Of a stretch of DNA of 64,000 nt, positions 23,829 to 32,204 are shown in pieces; positions within the stretch are counted from its first letter, which is position 1, and each line of letters opens with the position of its first letter. This stretch comes from Nocardioides abyssi (GTDB lineage: Bacteria; Actinomycetota; Actinomycetes; Propionibacteriales; Nocardioidaceae). The stretch spans positions 682,001-746,000 of the forward strand of contig NZ_JAUHJR010000001.1 of assembly GCF_030412915.1 (NCBI RefSeq), written 5' to 3'. The notes beneath the pieces are model-generated. The model ran no database searches, had not been told where the DNA came from, and saw only the letters and a list, made by a program, of their open reading frames with translations. The position numbers and the translations under genes were made by a program.

Positions 23829-25073
23829 ATGGACCTCAGTCTGCGCCTGCTCCGCCACGGGTACGACGCCGTCGCGGCCGACCGTGCCGCCCACGGAGTG
23901 CCCCCGGACGCCGGCGCCCACGCCACCCGCCTGGTCGGCCGCCGGGCGGTGGTGGTGCGCAGCGAGGCGGGGGTGCGGTTCTTCTACGACGAGTCGGCCG
24001 CGGAGCGGAAGGGCGTGGTCCCGCCGCCGCTGGGCTGGCTGCTCTTCGGCCGCGGCGCGCTGCACGGCCTCGACGGCGACCCCCACCGCGACCGCAAGCG
24101 GGTGATGGTCGACGTGCTCTCCGCCGACGGCCTCGGGCCGATGGTCGCCCGCGTCACCGACGAGCTCGAGGCGGCCACCACCGGCTGGCCGGGCCGCGAG
24201 GTGACGGTGCACCCGACCCTCGTGTCGGCGTACGGCCGGGCCGTCCTGCGCTGGGCGGGCCTGGACGTCGACGACGAGCGGGCCGACATGCTGGCTCGTC
24301 GCCTGGCGCAGCAGGTCGACGGCTTCGGCTTCGCCGGCCCCGCCTACGCGCGCGGCTGGGCCTCCCGGCTGTGGTGGGACCGCTGGGCCTCGCGGCTGGT
24401 CGGCGACCTCCGGAGCGGCCGCGCCGGCGTGCCGGACGACGCGCCGGCGATGCGGCTCGTGCGCGGCATCGACGGCGACGACCGCACGGCCGCGGTCGAG
24501 CTCGGCAACGTGCTGCGGCCGACGATCGCGGTGTCGTGGCTGGGCACCTTCGCCGCGCTGCGCCTGGCCGGCCTGCCGCAGTGGCGCGAGCGGCTCGCCG
24601 ACCCGGGGGAGGAGCTCGCCCGGATGGCCTTCGCCCAGGAGGTACGCCGGACGACGCCCTTCGCCCCGGTGCTCGCGGCGCGGGCCACGCGGCCGGCGAC
24701 CCTCGACGGGGTGCGCGTGCGTCGGGGCGACCGCCTCGTCCTCGACATCATGGGCGTCGACCACGACCCGGCCCGGTGGGAGGCGCCGCACGAGTTCCGC
24801 CCGGAGCGGTTCCTGACCCACGCCCCGGGTGCCTACGACCTCGTGCCCCAGGGCGGTGGCCACCCCGCGGGGCACCGCTGCCCGGGGGAGTCGCTGACCC
24901 TGCGCGTGCTCGAGGCGACGCTGCGGGTGCTCGCGACGGTGCCCTACGACGTGGTGGACCCCGGGGTGGACCTCACCCGGATGCCCACCACGCCGCGCGA
25001 CGGGCTGCGGATCAGGGTGCCGGCGGGTGCTCCGCACCGATCTGGTCGCGCATCGATCCCAGGATCCGCGTGA
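23829..25073 (+). CDS. Cytochrome P450, CYP152-type fatty-acid peroxygenase
   Basis: A 414-residue P450. The heme ligand is Cys351 in GGGHPAGHRCPGE, and the ExxR pair is EVRR at 271-274. The I-helix reads NVLRPTIAVSW, with Arg230-Pro231 where ordinary P450s have acid-Thr; this Arg-Pro pair is the mark of CYP152 enzymes (OleT, P450BSbeta), which use hydrogen peroxide and the substrate carboxylate rather than a redox partner. LFGRGALHGLDGDPHRDRKR also fits. Expected reactions are alpha/beta hydroxylation or decarboxylation of fatty acids. The last 62 nt overlap the convergent sigma gene. Confidence 0.85.
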   Translation: MDLSLRLLRHGYDAVAADRAAHGVPPDAGAHATRLVGRRAVVVRSEAGVRFFYDESAAERKGVVPPPLGWLLFGRGALHGLDGDPHRDRKRVMVDVLSADGLGPMVARVTDELEAATTGWPGREVTVHPTLVSAYGRAVLRWAGLDVDDERADMLARRLAQQVDGFGFAGPAYARGWASRLWWDRWASRLVGDLRSGRAGVPDDAPAMRLVRGIDGDDRTAAVELGNVLRPTIAVSWLGTFAALRLAGLPQWRERLADPGEELARMAFAQEVRRTTPFAPVLAARATRPATLDGVRVRRGDRLVLDIMGVDHDPARWEAPHEFRPERFLTHAPGAYDLVPQGGGHPAGHRCPGESLTLRVLEATLRVLATVPYDVVDPGVDLTRMPTTPRDGLRIRVPAGAPHRSGRASIPGSA

Positions 25074-25818
25074 GCACGCGGGACACCTGGACCTGGCTGA
25101 CGCCGAGCTCGTCGCCGATCTCGCGCTGCGTCTGGTCCTCGTAGAACCGCAGGTAGAGCACGCGCTTGTCCCGCTCGGAGAGCCCGCGCATGACCGGGGC
25201 GAGCACGGCGCGCGCCTCGGCCGCGCCCTCGTCGGGCTCCTGCGGCAGCACCTCGCCGAGGCTGGTGCCGGTGTCGCCGCCGACGGGCTGGTCGAGAGAG
25301 GTGGGCTGGAAGCAGCCGAGCCCCTGGAGCGCCTCCCGGTGCTCCTCGGGGGTGATGCCCAGCGCGTCCTCGACCTCCTCGGCGGTCGGCTCGCGGCCGA
25401 GCTCCTGCTCCAGGCGGTCGGTGGCCATCGACAGGTCGCGCTGCAGCTCCTGGACGCGGCGCGGCGGCCGCACCATCCAGCCCTGGTCGCGGAAGTGGCG
25501 CTGGATCTCGCCCCGGATCGTCGGGACGGCGTAGGTCAGGAGGTCCTCGCGGACCGTCGGGTCGAACCGGCGGACGGCCTTGACCAACCCCTCGTAGGCG
25601 ACCTGCTGGAGGTCCTCGAGCGGGATGCCCCGGCGGCGGTAGCGGTTGGCGACGGCGTCGGCGACGCGCTGGTTCAGCAGGACGACCTCGCCGAGGAGCT
25701 CCTCGCGCCCGCTGCCGGTGGCCTCCTGGGCCCGGCCGAGCAGCTCCGCCGTGCGGCGCGAGCGTTCCTCGCGCGACACCGTGCGGTGGTCCTCAGTGAG
25801 GGTGGGGTGATCGTGCAT
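25012..25818 (-). CDS. SigB/SigF-type RNA polymerase sigma factor
   Basis: A 268-residue group 3 sigma factor. Region 2 is visible in LEDLQQVAYEGLVKAVRRFDP and YAVPTIRGEIQRHFRDQGW, region 3 in RVQELQRDLS and ITPEEHREAL, and region 4 as LSERDKRVLYLRFYEDQTQREIGDELGVSQVQVSR. This is the SigB/SigF/SigG family controlled by anti-sigma kinases and STAS antagonists, and such genes lie directly upstream. GGAGG precedes the ATG at 25816-25818. Its 3' end overlaps the P450 gene tail to tail by 62 nt, so transcription of one could impede the other. Confidence 0.9.
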   Translation of the reverse strand: MHDHPTLTEDHRTVSREERSRRTAELLGRAQEATGSGREELLGEVVLLNQRVADAVANRYRRRGIPLEDLQQVAYEGLVKAVRRFDPTVREDLLTYAVPTIRGEIQRHFRDQGWMVRPPRRVQELQRDLSMATDRLEQELGREPTAEEVEDALGITPEEHREALQGLGCFQPTSLDQPVGGDTGTSLGEVLPQEPDEGAAEARAVLAPVMRGLSERDKRVLYLRFYEDQTQREIGDELGVSQVQVSRVLTRILGSMRDQIGAEHPPAP

Positions 25819-25859
25819 GGGCGGTCCGCCTCCTTCCGAGTAGGTGCGATCCGCGCGCC

Positions 25860-25895
25860 CGCTTCCGGGCGCGCAATCGACGTTGCCCGGAAGCG
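25860..25895 (-). terminator. 11-bp inverted repeat between kinase and sigma genes
   Basis: CGCTTCCGGGC (25860-25870) pairs with 25885-25895 over a 14-nt loop. On the minus strand it lies after the hybrid kinase stop and about 40 nt before the sigma start. A weaker 6-bp hairpin (25931-25948) lies directly past the kinase stop. It could attenuate read-through into the sigma gene. Confidence 0.4.
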
Positions 25896-25949
25896 GTCTG
25901 GTCCACCACCACCCGAAGGGGTGTGAGCTCGCCTGGCCACACCCAGGCC

Positions 25950-28900
25950 TCAGCGCTGGCCGGGGCCCCATCCGACGAGGGCCCACACGGTCTTGCCGTC
26001 CTCGGTCGGCCGGCTGCCCCAGTCGTCGGCGAGGACGGTCACCAGGTTGAGCCCCCGGCCGGACTCGTCCTCGGGCGCCGTGCGGCGCCGGCGCGGGCGG
26101 GCGAGCTCGGGGTCGCGGACCTCGAGCAGGACGCTCCCGTCGAGCCGGCGCAGCTGCACCACGACCGGCGGCTCGGCGTGCACCAGCGCGTTGGTCACGA
26201 GCGCGTCGGCGACCTGCACGGCGTCGCCGACCCGGTCGGCCGGCATCCCCCAACCGGTCAGCTGGGCGGCCACCGCACGGCGGAGGTCCCGCACCTCGGC
26301 GGGGGAGGAGACCTCGAAGCGCGCGACGCCCCCGGCCGGGTCGGCCTGCGCCCGCGCCACCACCATCGCGACGTCGTCGTCGACGCCCGAGCCGGTCAGC
26401 ACGGTGACCACCTCGTCGAGCAGGTGCCGGGCCGGCAGCGTCGTGCGCGGCGCGACGGCCGCGCTCAGCCGCTCGAGGCCCAGCTGCAGGTCCTCGCCCC
26501 GGCGCTCCACCAGGCCGTCGGTGTAGAGCACCAGCACGTCGGCGGGGTCGAGGTGCACCGTCGTGGGGGCCAGGCCGTAGTGGCCGGCCCCGAGCGGCGG
26601 GCCGACCTCGCGCAGCAGCGACAGCCGGCCGTCGGCACGGGCGTGCACCGGCGGCAGGTGGCCTGCGTTGGCGTAGGTCAGCGTGTGGTCGGCGGCGTCG
26701 AAGACGGCGTACACGCAGGTGACGATCTGGTCGCCGGCGAGGTCCTGGACGAGCGGGTCGAGGTGCTCGAGCACGTCGGTCGGCGGCAGGTCGAGCTTGG
26801 CGAAGGCCCGCGTCGCCGCGCGCAGCTGGCCCATCACCGCGGCGGCCCGCACGCCGCGGCCCATCACGTCGCCGATGACGACGGCGGTGCGGCCGGCGCC
26901 GAGGTCGATCACGTCGTACCAGTCGCCGCCGACCTGGGTGCCGACGACGCCGGCGCGGTAGTACGTCGCCACCTCCAGGCCCGCGACGTCCGGGTCGGTG
27001 CGGGGCAGCAGGCTGGCCTGCAGGTCGCGGGCGATGGAGCGCTCGCGCTCGTTGACCTCGCGCTCGGACTCCGCGGCGACCAGCCGCTGCTGGAGGGCGC
27101 GCTGGTCGGTGATGTCCTGTAACGACCCGCGCACGAGCCGACTGCCGTCCGGTCCTTCGGCGGGCTCGCCGAAGGACTGGAAGAGCCGCACCTCGCCCGC
27201 GGGCGTCAGCACCCGGACCTCGTAGACGATCGTCTCGCCGTTGCGCGCGGCCTCCAGCCGGTCCTCGACCAGCCCGAGGTCCTCGGGGTGGACGAGCTGG
27301 CCGATCACCGCTCGGGCGCCACGGGCCTCGGCTTCCTCGCGGGTCGTCCCGAGCATGTCGAAGAACGTGCGCGATCCCGTGATCGTGTCGCGGTCGAGGT
27401 CGACCTCCCAGCTGCCCAAGCGCGCGAGGCGCTGAGCCTGGTCGAGCAGCTCGCGGCTGCGCTCGAGCGCGATCCGCACCCGGTGCGCCTGGTCGAGCTC
27501 GAGGTTGACGCGCACCCGGGCGAGCAGCTCGCGCGCGGAGAAGGGCTTGACCAGGTAGTCGTTGGCCCCGGCCTCGAACCCCTCGAGCGTGCCCTCCTCG
27601 CCGGCGCGGGCGGAGAGCATGATGACCGGGACCGAGGTCAGGGCCGGGTCGGCCTGCATCCGACGCAGCAGCCCGAAGCCGTCGAGCTCGGGCATCATCA
27701 CGTCGGTCAGCACCAGGTCGGGCACGTCCTCGGCCATCTGCGCCAGCGCGTCGAGCCCGTCGACGGCCGTGCGGACGTCGTACGCCGGGGCGAGCAGGTC
27801 GTGGATGTAGCGGCGCATGTCGTCGTTGTCGTCGACGACGAGCACCCGCCCGCGCTGGTCGCGATCCGCGGCCGCGGCGTCCTGCTCGGGTGCCTGCCCG
27901 TCGGGGGAGTCGTCGGGGGAGTCGTCGGGCCCGGGCAGCCAGCGGAAGGTCTGCTCGACGAACGCCCGGGCGCTCGCGTCGGAGCCCGGGCGCAGCGGCG
28001 CGTCCACGGCGTGGCGCACGCGGTCCTCGGGCAGGTGCGCCCAGCCCAGAGGCACGGTGACGGTGAAGGTCGTGCCCCGGTCGGGCCCCTGGGTGCGGCT
28101 CGTGGCCCCCACCCGGCCGCCGTGGAGCTCGACCAGCTCACGGACCAGCGCCAGCCCGATGCCGGTGCCCTCGTGCGTGCGCGAGCGCGTGCCCGCGACG
28201 CGGTGGAAGCGCTCGAAGAGGCGCGACAGGTCGGCGGTGGGGATGCCGCTGCCGGTGTCGGTCACGCTGAGCACGGCCCGGTCGTCCTCGACGCCGAGGC
28301 GGACGGTGATGCCGCCCTCGAAGGTGAACTTCAGCGCGTTGGAGACCAGGTTGAGCACGACCTTCGCCCACGCCTCGCGGTCGACGTACGCCGTGACCGC
28401 GTCCCCGCACTCCACCTGCAGGGTCAGGCCGCCGTGCTCCGCGGCGGACTCGAACATCGCGGCCAGCTCGGAGGTGTAGGCGCACAGGTCGGTGGCGACG
28501 AACTCGGAGGACTCCTGGCCGGACTCGAGCCGGGAGAAGTCGAGCAGCGTGTTGACCAGCTGCAGCATCCGCTGGCCGTTGCGGGCGATGACGCCGAGCC
28601 GCGCCCGGTGCTCGGGCGGCAGGGGGTTGGTCGTGTCGGTGAGGGCGTCCTCGGCGGGGCCGAGCAGCAGGGTCAGCGGGGTCCGCAGCTCGTGGCTGAC
28701 GTTGGTGAAGAAGTCGGTCTTGACCTGGTCGAGGCGGGCCAGCTCCTCGGCGCGGTGCATCTGGTGCTCGATCGCCCGGGCGTCGCCGATGGCGGACGAG
28801 AGGTGGGCCGCGAGCAGCTCGAGGAAGTCGCGGTAGCCGGCGTCGAGGGGGCGGTAGCGGTTCAGGCCGACCACGAGGGCGCCGTACGGCGTGCTCTGGC

Positions 28901-29786
28901 CGGGCTGCAGGAGGGCGGTGACGTACGCCCGGGCCGGCGGCTCGCCCCAGGCGCCCGTGGGCAGGTCGGGGAAGAGCTCGTCGATCGCGTTGACGACGAC
29001 GTCCTCGCCGCGCCAGGCGCTGTGCAGCGGCCACACGGCGTCGGGCGCGCCGACCTCGACCACCGGCGGCGCGGCGGGGTGCTCCACCGAGATGCCGGCC
29101 TGTCCCCGGCGGTGGGCGACGGTGCCGTCCTCGCTGAAGAGGTAGACCACGGCGAAGGGCAGCGACCGGTCGTTGGCGCCTAGGTGCTCGCACGCCGCGG
29201 CCACGGCCGCCGCCTCGCTGCCGGCGGCCCCGACCCGGATGCCGAGGTCGCGCAGGGTGGTCATCCGCCGCGTGGAGACGACCTCCTCGGTGTCCTCGGT
29301 GACCACGCAGAGCATGCCGGCGACCGAGCCGTCGTCGTCGGCGAGCGGGCTGTAGGAGAACGTGTGGTAGGTCTCCTCGACGTAGCCGCTGCGCTCGAGG
29401 AAGAGCAGCAGCTTCTCGTCCCACGTGGCCTCGCCGGTGGCCATCACCCGCTCGATGCGCGGCCCGATGTCGGGCCAGATCTCCCGCCAGACCTCCGAGG
29501 CGGGGCGGGCCAGCGCCCACGGGTACTTGGTGCCGAGGGTGTCGCGGCGGTAGGCGTCGTTGCAGAAGAACGTCAGGTCCTCGCCCCACGCCATCCACAT
29601 CGAGAACTTCGTGCTCAGCAGGATCCGCACCGCGTTGCGCAGGCTCAGTGGCCAGGTCTCCGGCTCGCCGACCGACGTGAGCGACCAGTCGACGTCCAGC
29701 AGGTCCTGCCCGACGGTGCCCGCCGTGCGCAGGAAGTCGGTCATGGAGCCGGGGCCGCCGCTCCTCGGGGTGCCGGTCGTGGTCAT
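25950..29786 (-). CDS. Hybrid histidine kinase, receiver, PP2C phosphatase and anti-sigma-type ATPase in one protein
   Basis: A 1278-residue protein. In order: PAS-like domain (about 30-170), GAF (180-340), HisKA with His365 in NVSHELRTP, HATPase (NLVSNALKFT, DTGSGIP, GTGIGLAL), receiver (about 645-765) with Asp695 in LVLTDVMMPE and Lys747, a second PAS (785-905), a SpoIIE/RsbU-type PP2C phosphatase (about 935-1130; GGDWYDV, IGDVMGRG, YTDGLVERR), and a C-terminal RsbW-like ATPase (TNALVHA, GRGLNLV). It thus joins two-component sensing with both enzymes of a partner switch. The STAS substrate gene lies 7 nt upstream and a SigB-type sigma gene downstream. An internal start at Met15 is possible. 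Confidence 0.9.
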   Translation of the reverse strand: MTTTGTPRSGGPGSMTDFLRTAGTVGQDLLDVDWSLTSVGEPETWPLSLRNAVRILLSTKFSMWMAWGEDLTFFCNDAYRRDTLGTKYPWALARPASEVWREIWPDIGPRIERVMATGEATWDEKLLLFLERSGYVEETYHTFSYSPLADDDGSVAGMLCVVTEDTEEVVSTRRMTTLRDLGIRVGAAGSEAAAVAAACEHLGANDRSLPFAVVYLFSEDGTVAHRRGQAGISVEHPAAPPVVEVGAPDAVWPLHSAWRGEDVVVNAIDELFPDLPTGAWGEPPARAYVTALLQPGQSTPYGALVVGLNRYRPLDAGYRDFLELLAAHLSSAIGDARAIEHQMHRAEELARLDQVKTDFFTNVSHELRTPLTLLLGPAEDALTDTTNPLPPEHRARLGVIARNGQRMLQLVNTLLDFSRLESGQESSEFVATDLCAYTSELAAMFESAAEHGGLTLQVECGDAVTAYVDREAWAKVVLNLVSNALKFTFEGGITVRLGVEDDRAVLSVTDTGSGIPTADLSRLFERFHRVAGTRSRTHEGTGIGLALVRELVELHGGRVGATSRTQGPDRGTTFTVTVPLGWAHLPEDRVRHAVDAPLRPGSDASARAFVEQTFRWLPGPDDSPDDSPDGQAPEQDAAAADRDQRGRVLVVDDNDDMRRYIHDLLAPAYDVRTAVDGLDALAQMAEDVPDLVLTDVMMPELDGFGLLRRMQADPALTSVPVIMLSARAGEEGTLEGFEAGANDYLVKPFSARELLARVRVNLELDQAHRVRIALERSRELLDQAQRLARLGSWEVDLDRDTITGSRTFFDMLGTTREEAEARGARAVIGQLVHPEDLGLVEDRLEAARNGETIVYEVRVLTPAGEVRLFQSFGEPAEGPDGSRLVRGSLQDITDQRALQQRLVAAESEREVNERERSIARDLQASLLPRTDPDVAGLEVATYYRAGVVGTQVGGDWYDVIDLGAGRTAVVIGDVMGRGVRAAAVMGQLRAATRAFAKLDLPPTDVLEHLDPLVQDLAGDQIVTCVYAVFDAADHTLTYANAGHLPPVHARADGRLSLLREVGPPLGAGHYGLAPTTVHLDPADVLVLYTDGLVERRGEDLQLGLERLSAAVAPRTTLPARHLLDEVVTVLTGSGVDDDVAMVVARAQADPAGGVARFEVSSPAEVRDLRRAVAAQLTGWGMPADRVGDAVQVADALVTNALVHAEPPVVVQLRRLDGSVLLEVRDPELARPRRRRTAPEDESGRGLNLVTVLADDWGSRPTEDGKTVWALVGWGPGQR

Positions 29787-29793
29787 CGGTGCG

Positions 29794-30156
29794 TCACCTG
29801 GTGACGGCGTCGCGGGCCGTGGGGTACGCCGCCAGCACCCGGTCCAGTCCCGTCAGCTCCAGGATGCGGGCGACCGGCGCCTGGATGCCGGCGACCGCGA
29901 GCGAGCCGCCGAGGCCGCGGGCGCGCCGGTGCGCGGCGACCAGCGCCCCGAGCGCGGAGGAGTCGATGAACGGCACGTCGGCCAGGTCGACCACCACGTG
30001 CACGTGCCCGTCGACCATCAGCTCGCTGAGCACCAGCCGGAAGCCGCCCACCGTGGCCAGGTCGATCTCGCCACGCGCCACCACGACGGCGTACCCCTCG
30101 GTGTGCTCGACGCGCAGGCTCAGCAGCTCCTCGCGCGAGGCGTCGTCGGGCGTCAT
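29794..30156 (-). CDS. STAS-domain anti-sigma factor antagonist
   Basis: A 120-residue SpoIIAA/RsbV-like protein. The core reads VVVARGEIDLATVGGF, then VVVDLADVPFIDSSALGALVAAH, where the second Ser of DSSALG is the usual phosphorylation site. Unphosphorylated, such proteins bind an RsbW-type kinase and free the sigma factor; a PP2C phosphatase reverses phosphorylation. Both of those activities are predicted in the next gene, 7 nt downstream, so the set makes a complete partner-switching pathway. GGAG lies upstream of the ATG at 30154-30156. Confidence 0.9.
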   Translation of the reverse strand: MTPDDASREELLSLRVEHTEGYAVVVARGEIDLATVGGFRLVLSELMVDGHVHVVVDLADVPFIDSSALGALVAAHRRARGLGGSLAVAGIQAPVARILELTGLDRVLAAYPTARDAVTR

Positions 30157-30488
30157 GGGCAGGCAGGTCTCTCCGAGATCGGCGGGGCGGACGAGCCACA
30201 GTCTCCGGTACCGCTGCGCGGACCGGCGGATTTCCGCGCGATTGGTCCCGCGAGGTGGGCTCGGGACCCGCCCATCCTGCCAAGCGGGGCGTCCAGGACT
30301 TGAACCGGCCCGGGGGGCGGGTCCTACGGTCGAGGGGTCCCGGTGACCGGGGCGTCCACCTCGTGCCCGCTGCACCCGCCCGGCGCGAGGGGTCGAACGC
30401 AACGCACCCCGGGCGGGGGCGAGAGCCACGCGACCGAGGCAGGAGCCCGGCGCGTCCGGCCCGCAGGCGGCCTCGGAGGTTCCTCCCC
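30157..30488 (+). promoter_or_regulatory. Divergent intergenic region with a long structured leader before the Rpf-like gene
   Basis: 332 nt without a gene. The right half (about 30305-30488) is rich in complementary G and C runs and contains blocks (GAGGGGTCCCGG, GGGGTCGAACGC, GCGAGAGCC, CCCGCAGGCGG) in an order loosely like ydaO-type c-di-AMP riboswitches, which often precede rpf genes in actinobacteria. The match is degenerate, so the riboswitch call is weak. The left half must hold the STAS operon promoter. Confidence 0.3.
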
Positions 30489-30827
30489 ATGCGCATGCGC
30501 ACGTTCGTCTCGACCGCCGCCCTCGCCGCGGCCACCCTCGTCCCCGTCGTCGGCGCCCAGGCACCCGCCGGTGCCGCCCCCGAGCGCACCTGGGACCGGC
30601 TCGCGGAGTGCGAGTCCGGCGGCCGCTGGCACGTCGACACCGGCAACGGCTACTTCGGCGGCCTGCAGATCAGCAAGAGCACCTGGGACGGCTTCGGCGG
30701 CCGCAAGCACGCCCGCTTCCCGCACGGGGCCAGCAAGGGCGAGCAGATCCGGGTCGCCGAGCGGATCCAGGACGCCCAGGGCTGGGGTGCCTGGCCGGCC
30801 TGCTCGTCCGAGCTCGGGCTGCGCTGA
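30489..30827 (+). CDS. Secreted resuscitation-promoting-factor-like protein
   Basis: A 112-residue protein with a signal peptide (basic MRMR, hydrophobic core, cleavage near AGAA-PE around residue 30) and one Rpf domain: WDRLAECESGGRWHVDTGNG, with the catalytic Glu in AECESGG, then FGGLQISKSTWDGFGG and a Cys near the C-terminus for the conserved disulfide. Rpf proteins are lysozyme-like transglycosylases that cleave peptidoglycan during growth or resuscitation. It is a minimal form with no LysM or other wall-binding module. GGAGG precedes the ATG. Confidence 0.9.
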   Translation: MRMRTFVSTAALAAATLVPVVGAQAPAGAAPERTWDRLAECESGGRWHVDTGNGYFGGLQISKSTWDGFGGRKHARFPHGASKGEQIRVAERIQDAQGWGAWPACSSELGLR

Positions 30828-30875
30828 CCCGACGCTGACCCGGCGCTGACCCGGCTGGCTGACTCGGCTGACCGG
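30822..30875. repeat. Short imperfect 11-nt tandem repeats
   Basis: GCGCTGACCCG, ACGCTGACCCG and GCGCTGACCCG follow one another at the stop codon of the Rpf-like gene, then decay into CTGACTCGGCTGACC. Probably slippage; it leads into the tRNA-Arg region. Confidence 0.5.
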
Positions 30876-30903
30876 GCTGCGCTCGGCGCAGGACGGAGAG
30901 GGG

Positions 30904-30977
30904 CGCCCCCGGCAGGATTCGAACCTGCGACCGGCGGATTAGAAGGCCGCTGCTCTATCCAGCTGAGCTACGGAGGC
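30904..30977 (-). tRNA. tRNA-Arg (anticodon TCT)
   Basis: The reverse strand folds with acceptor GCCTCCG and CGGGGGC (one G-T pair), D-arm GCTCAGCTGGATAGAGC, anticodon loop CTTCTAA (anticodon TCT) on stem GCGGC/TCCGC with a C-T mismatch next to the loop, T-arm GCAGGTTCGAATCCTGC and discriminator G. No CCA is encoded. Its 5' end lies 83 nt from the left repeat of the genomic island. Confidence 0.95.
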
Positions 30978-31059
30978 GGAGGATCGGAATTACAGTCGGG
31001 AGAACCCTCGGGATAACACCCGTGTGATCCAGACGACGTGCTTGGCCGATCCGTGGGCC

Positions 31060-31076
31060 AGTCTAGGGGCCGCCCG
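31060..31076. repeat. Left island boundary repeat (attL-like)
   Basis: The 17-mer AGTCTAGGGGCCGCCCG, present again in the same orientation at 46702-46718. Bases on either side of the two copies differ, so 17 bp is the full repeat. Confidence 0.75.
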
Positions 31077-31316
31077 TAGGGGTTGCAGGGGCACCCGCTC
31101 GGCGCGTGCCAGACGCGGGGACGACCCGCTCCGTGCGGCGGTGGTTCCCCGCCCCACCGCGGGGCGGCCGCAGGGAGCAGGGTTGCCCCAACGGCTTCGA
31201 ACCTCCCAGGCGACTAATCAGTGCACATCGCCGCCTGCCGGCTACGTCGATCCGTCTAGACCTGGAGGCGACAGTGGGTCATCCGAGGCAACACCCCTAT
31301 CGCCATCGATGCCGCT

Positions 31317-32150
31317 CTACTCGAGCGATGAAGGCTCGTCCTCAACGCCGGAATCGGCCCCCGTTTGGATGTCCTCGATCAGTTCCCCGTGCTCGTGGCG
31401 AAGTTGCGTGAGCAGCAGGCTTCCCAATCCGAGCACACCTACTGCGTATCGCCGGGCGTCGTCACGCCTCTGAATGCGGTGGCGGTCAACGTTGCTAAGT
31501 GCTCCGGCGAAACCGGTCGCGAGCGCGCGCCAGGCTTCGCGCTCAGCGGTGCGCGATCCGACTCGCCAGTCGCTGTCGTCGGAGAACACGCGACCCATAA
31601 GTTCCCTACCAACTAGGGACTCCCCCTTACCTGACTTGGGGTCCCCCGCCCACTCCCGCACGCGGTCCTCAACGAAGATCGCGGTCTGGGAGGCGACCTT
31701 CCCCCAGTCCTCGTCGTGGACCAGGTTCTTCACGTGTTCCCACAGTTCCGGATCGTAGGAGCGGTGGTCGACCGGCTCGTCGCCGTCCGTCGTCTGCAGC
31801 CTGAGTTGATAGATCGCGGCCTCGATGATGCCGCACACATCTCGGATCCCACTTCTATGTGCAGCTTGGAAGGCCGAATCTGGAGTGTTTTCTGTCCAGA
31901 AGCCCAGCGAGTACCGCACGTTGTCGAAACGATCCAGCAAGTGGTCATCAGCTCCCAGCGAGGCTGACAGAAGTCCACGAACCTTCGCCTTCCATGAGGT
32001 GAAGTGCTCTCCTCCACGAACCACCTCGTCGCGTTCAGCGTCGCTCTTAAGTAGTTCCAGTTCCTCGATCGCACGCGCAGGTCGCATGGCCGGAGAGTAC
32101 GCGGCTGCACCGACGACACCAGAGGACACGGAGGTGACCTGTCGCTTCAT
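31317..32150 (-). CDS. TIGR02391 (Ymh-like) family protein
   Basis: A 277-residue protein. The C-terminal half has the order ELWEHVKNLVHDEDWGKVA, VEDRVREWAG, ELMGRVFSDDSDWRVG, and ATGFAGALSNV, matching the TIGR02391/Hypoth_Ymh family found in phages and restriction or abortive-infection loci; the usual end motif is altered (VDRHRIQRRDDARR). The N-terminal half is not recognised. ATG at 32148-32150 chosen, with GGGCGGA upstream. It is the last gene of a three-gene minus-strand set beginning at 34159. Biochemical activity of the family is not established. Confidence 0.65.
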   Translation of the reverse strand: MKRQVTSVSSGVVGAAAYSPAMRPARAIEELELLKSDAERDEVVRGGEHFTSWKAKVRGLLSASLGADDHLLDRFDNVRYSLGFWTENTPDSAFQAAHRSGIRDVCGIIEAAIYQLRLQTTDGDEPVDHRSYDPELWEHVKNLVHDEDWGKVASQTAIFVEDRVREWAGDPKSGKGESLVGRELMGRVFSDDSDWRVGSRTAEREAWRALATGFAGALSNVDRHRIQRRDDARRYAVGVLGLGSLLLTQLRHEHGELIEDIQTGADSGVEDEPSSLE

Positions 32151-32204
32151 TCCGCCCACTAAGACGCGCGGCGCCTGAGGGACGTGGCGCTTCGCGACTG
32201 ACTG

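Noticed and set aside
30904-30977. tRNA-Arg 3' end as the attachment site of the island
   Set aside because: The 17-bp repeat is not part of the tRNA; it lies 83 nt beyond the 5' end, and the island is on the 5' side of the gene.
31024-31473. Plus-strand frame of 149 codons at the island's left end
   Set aside because: It runs through the boundary repeat and antisense to the TIGR02391-type gene, without motif or ribosome site.
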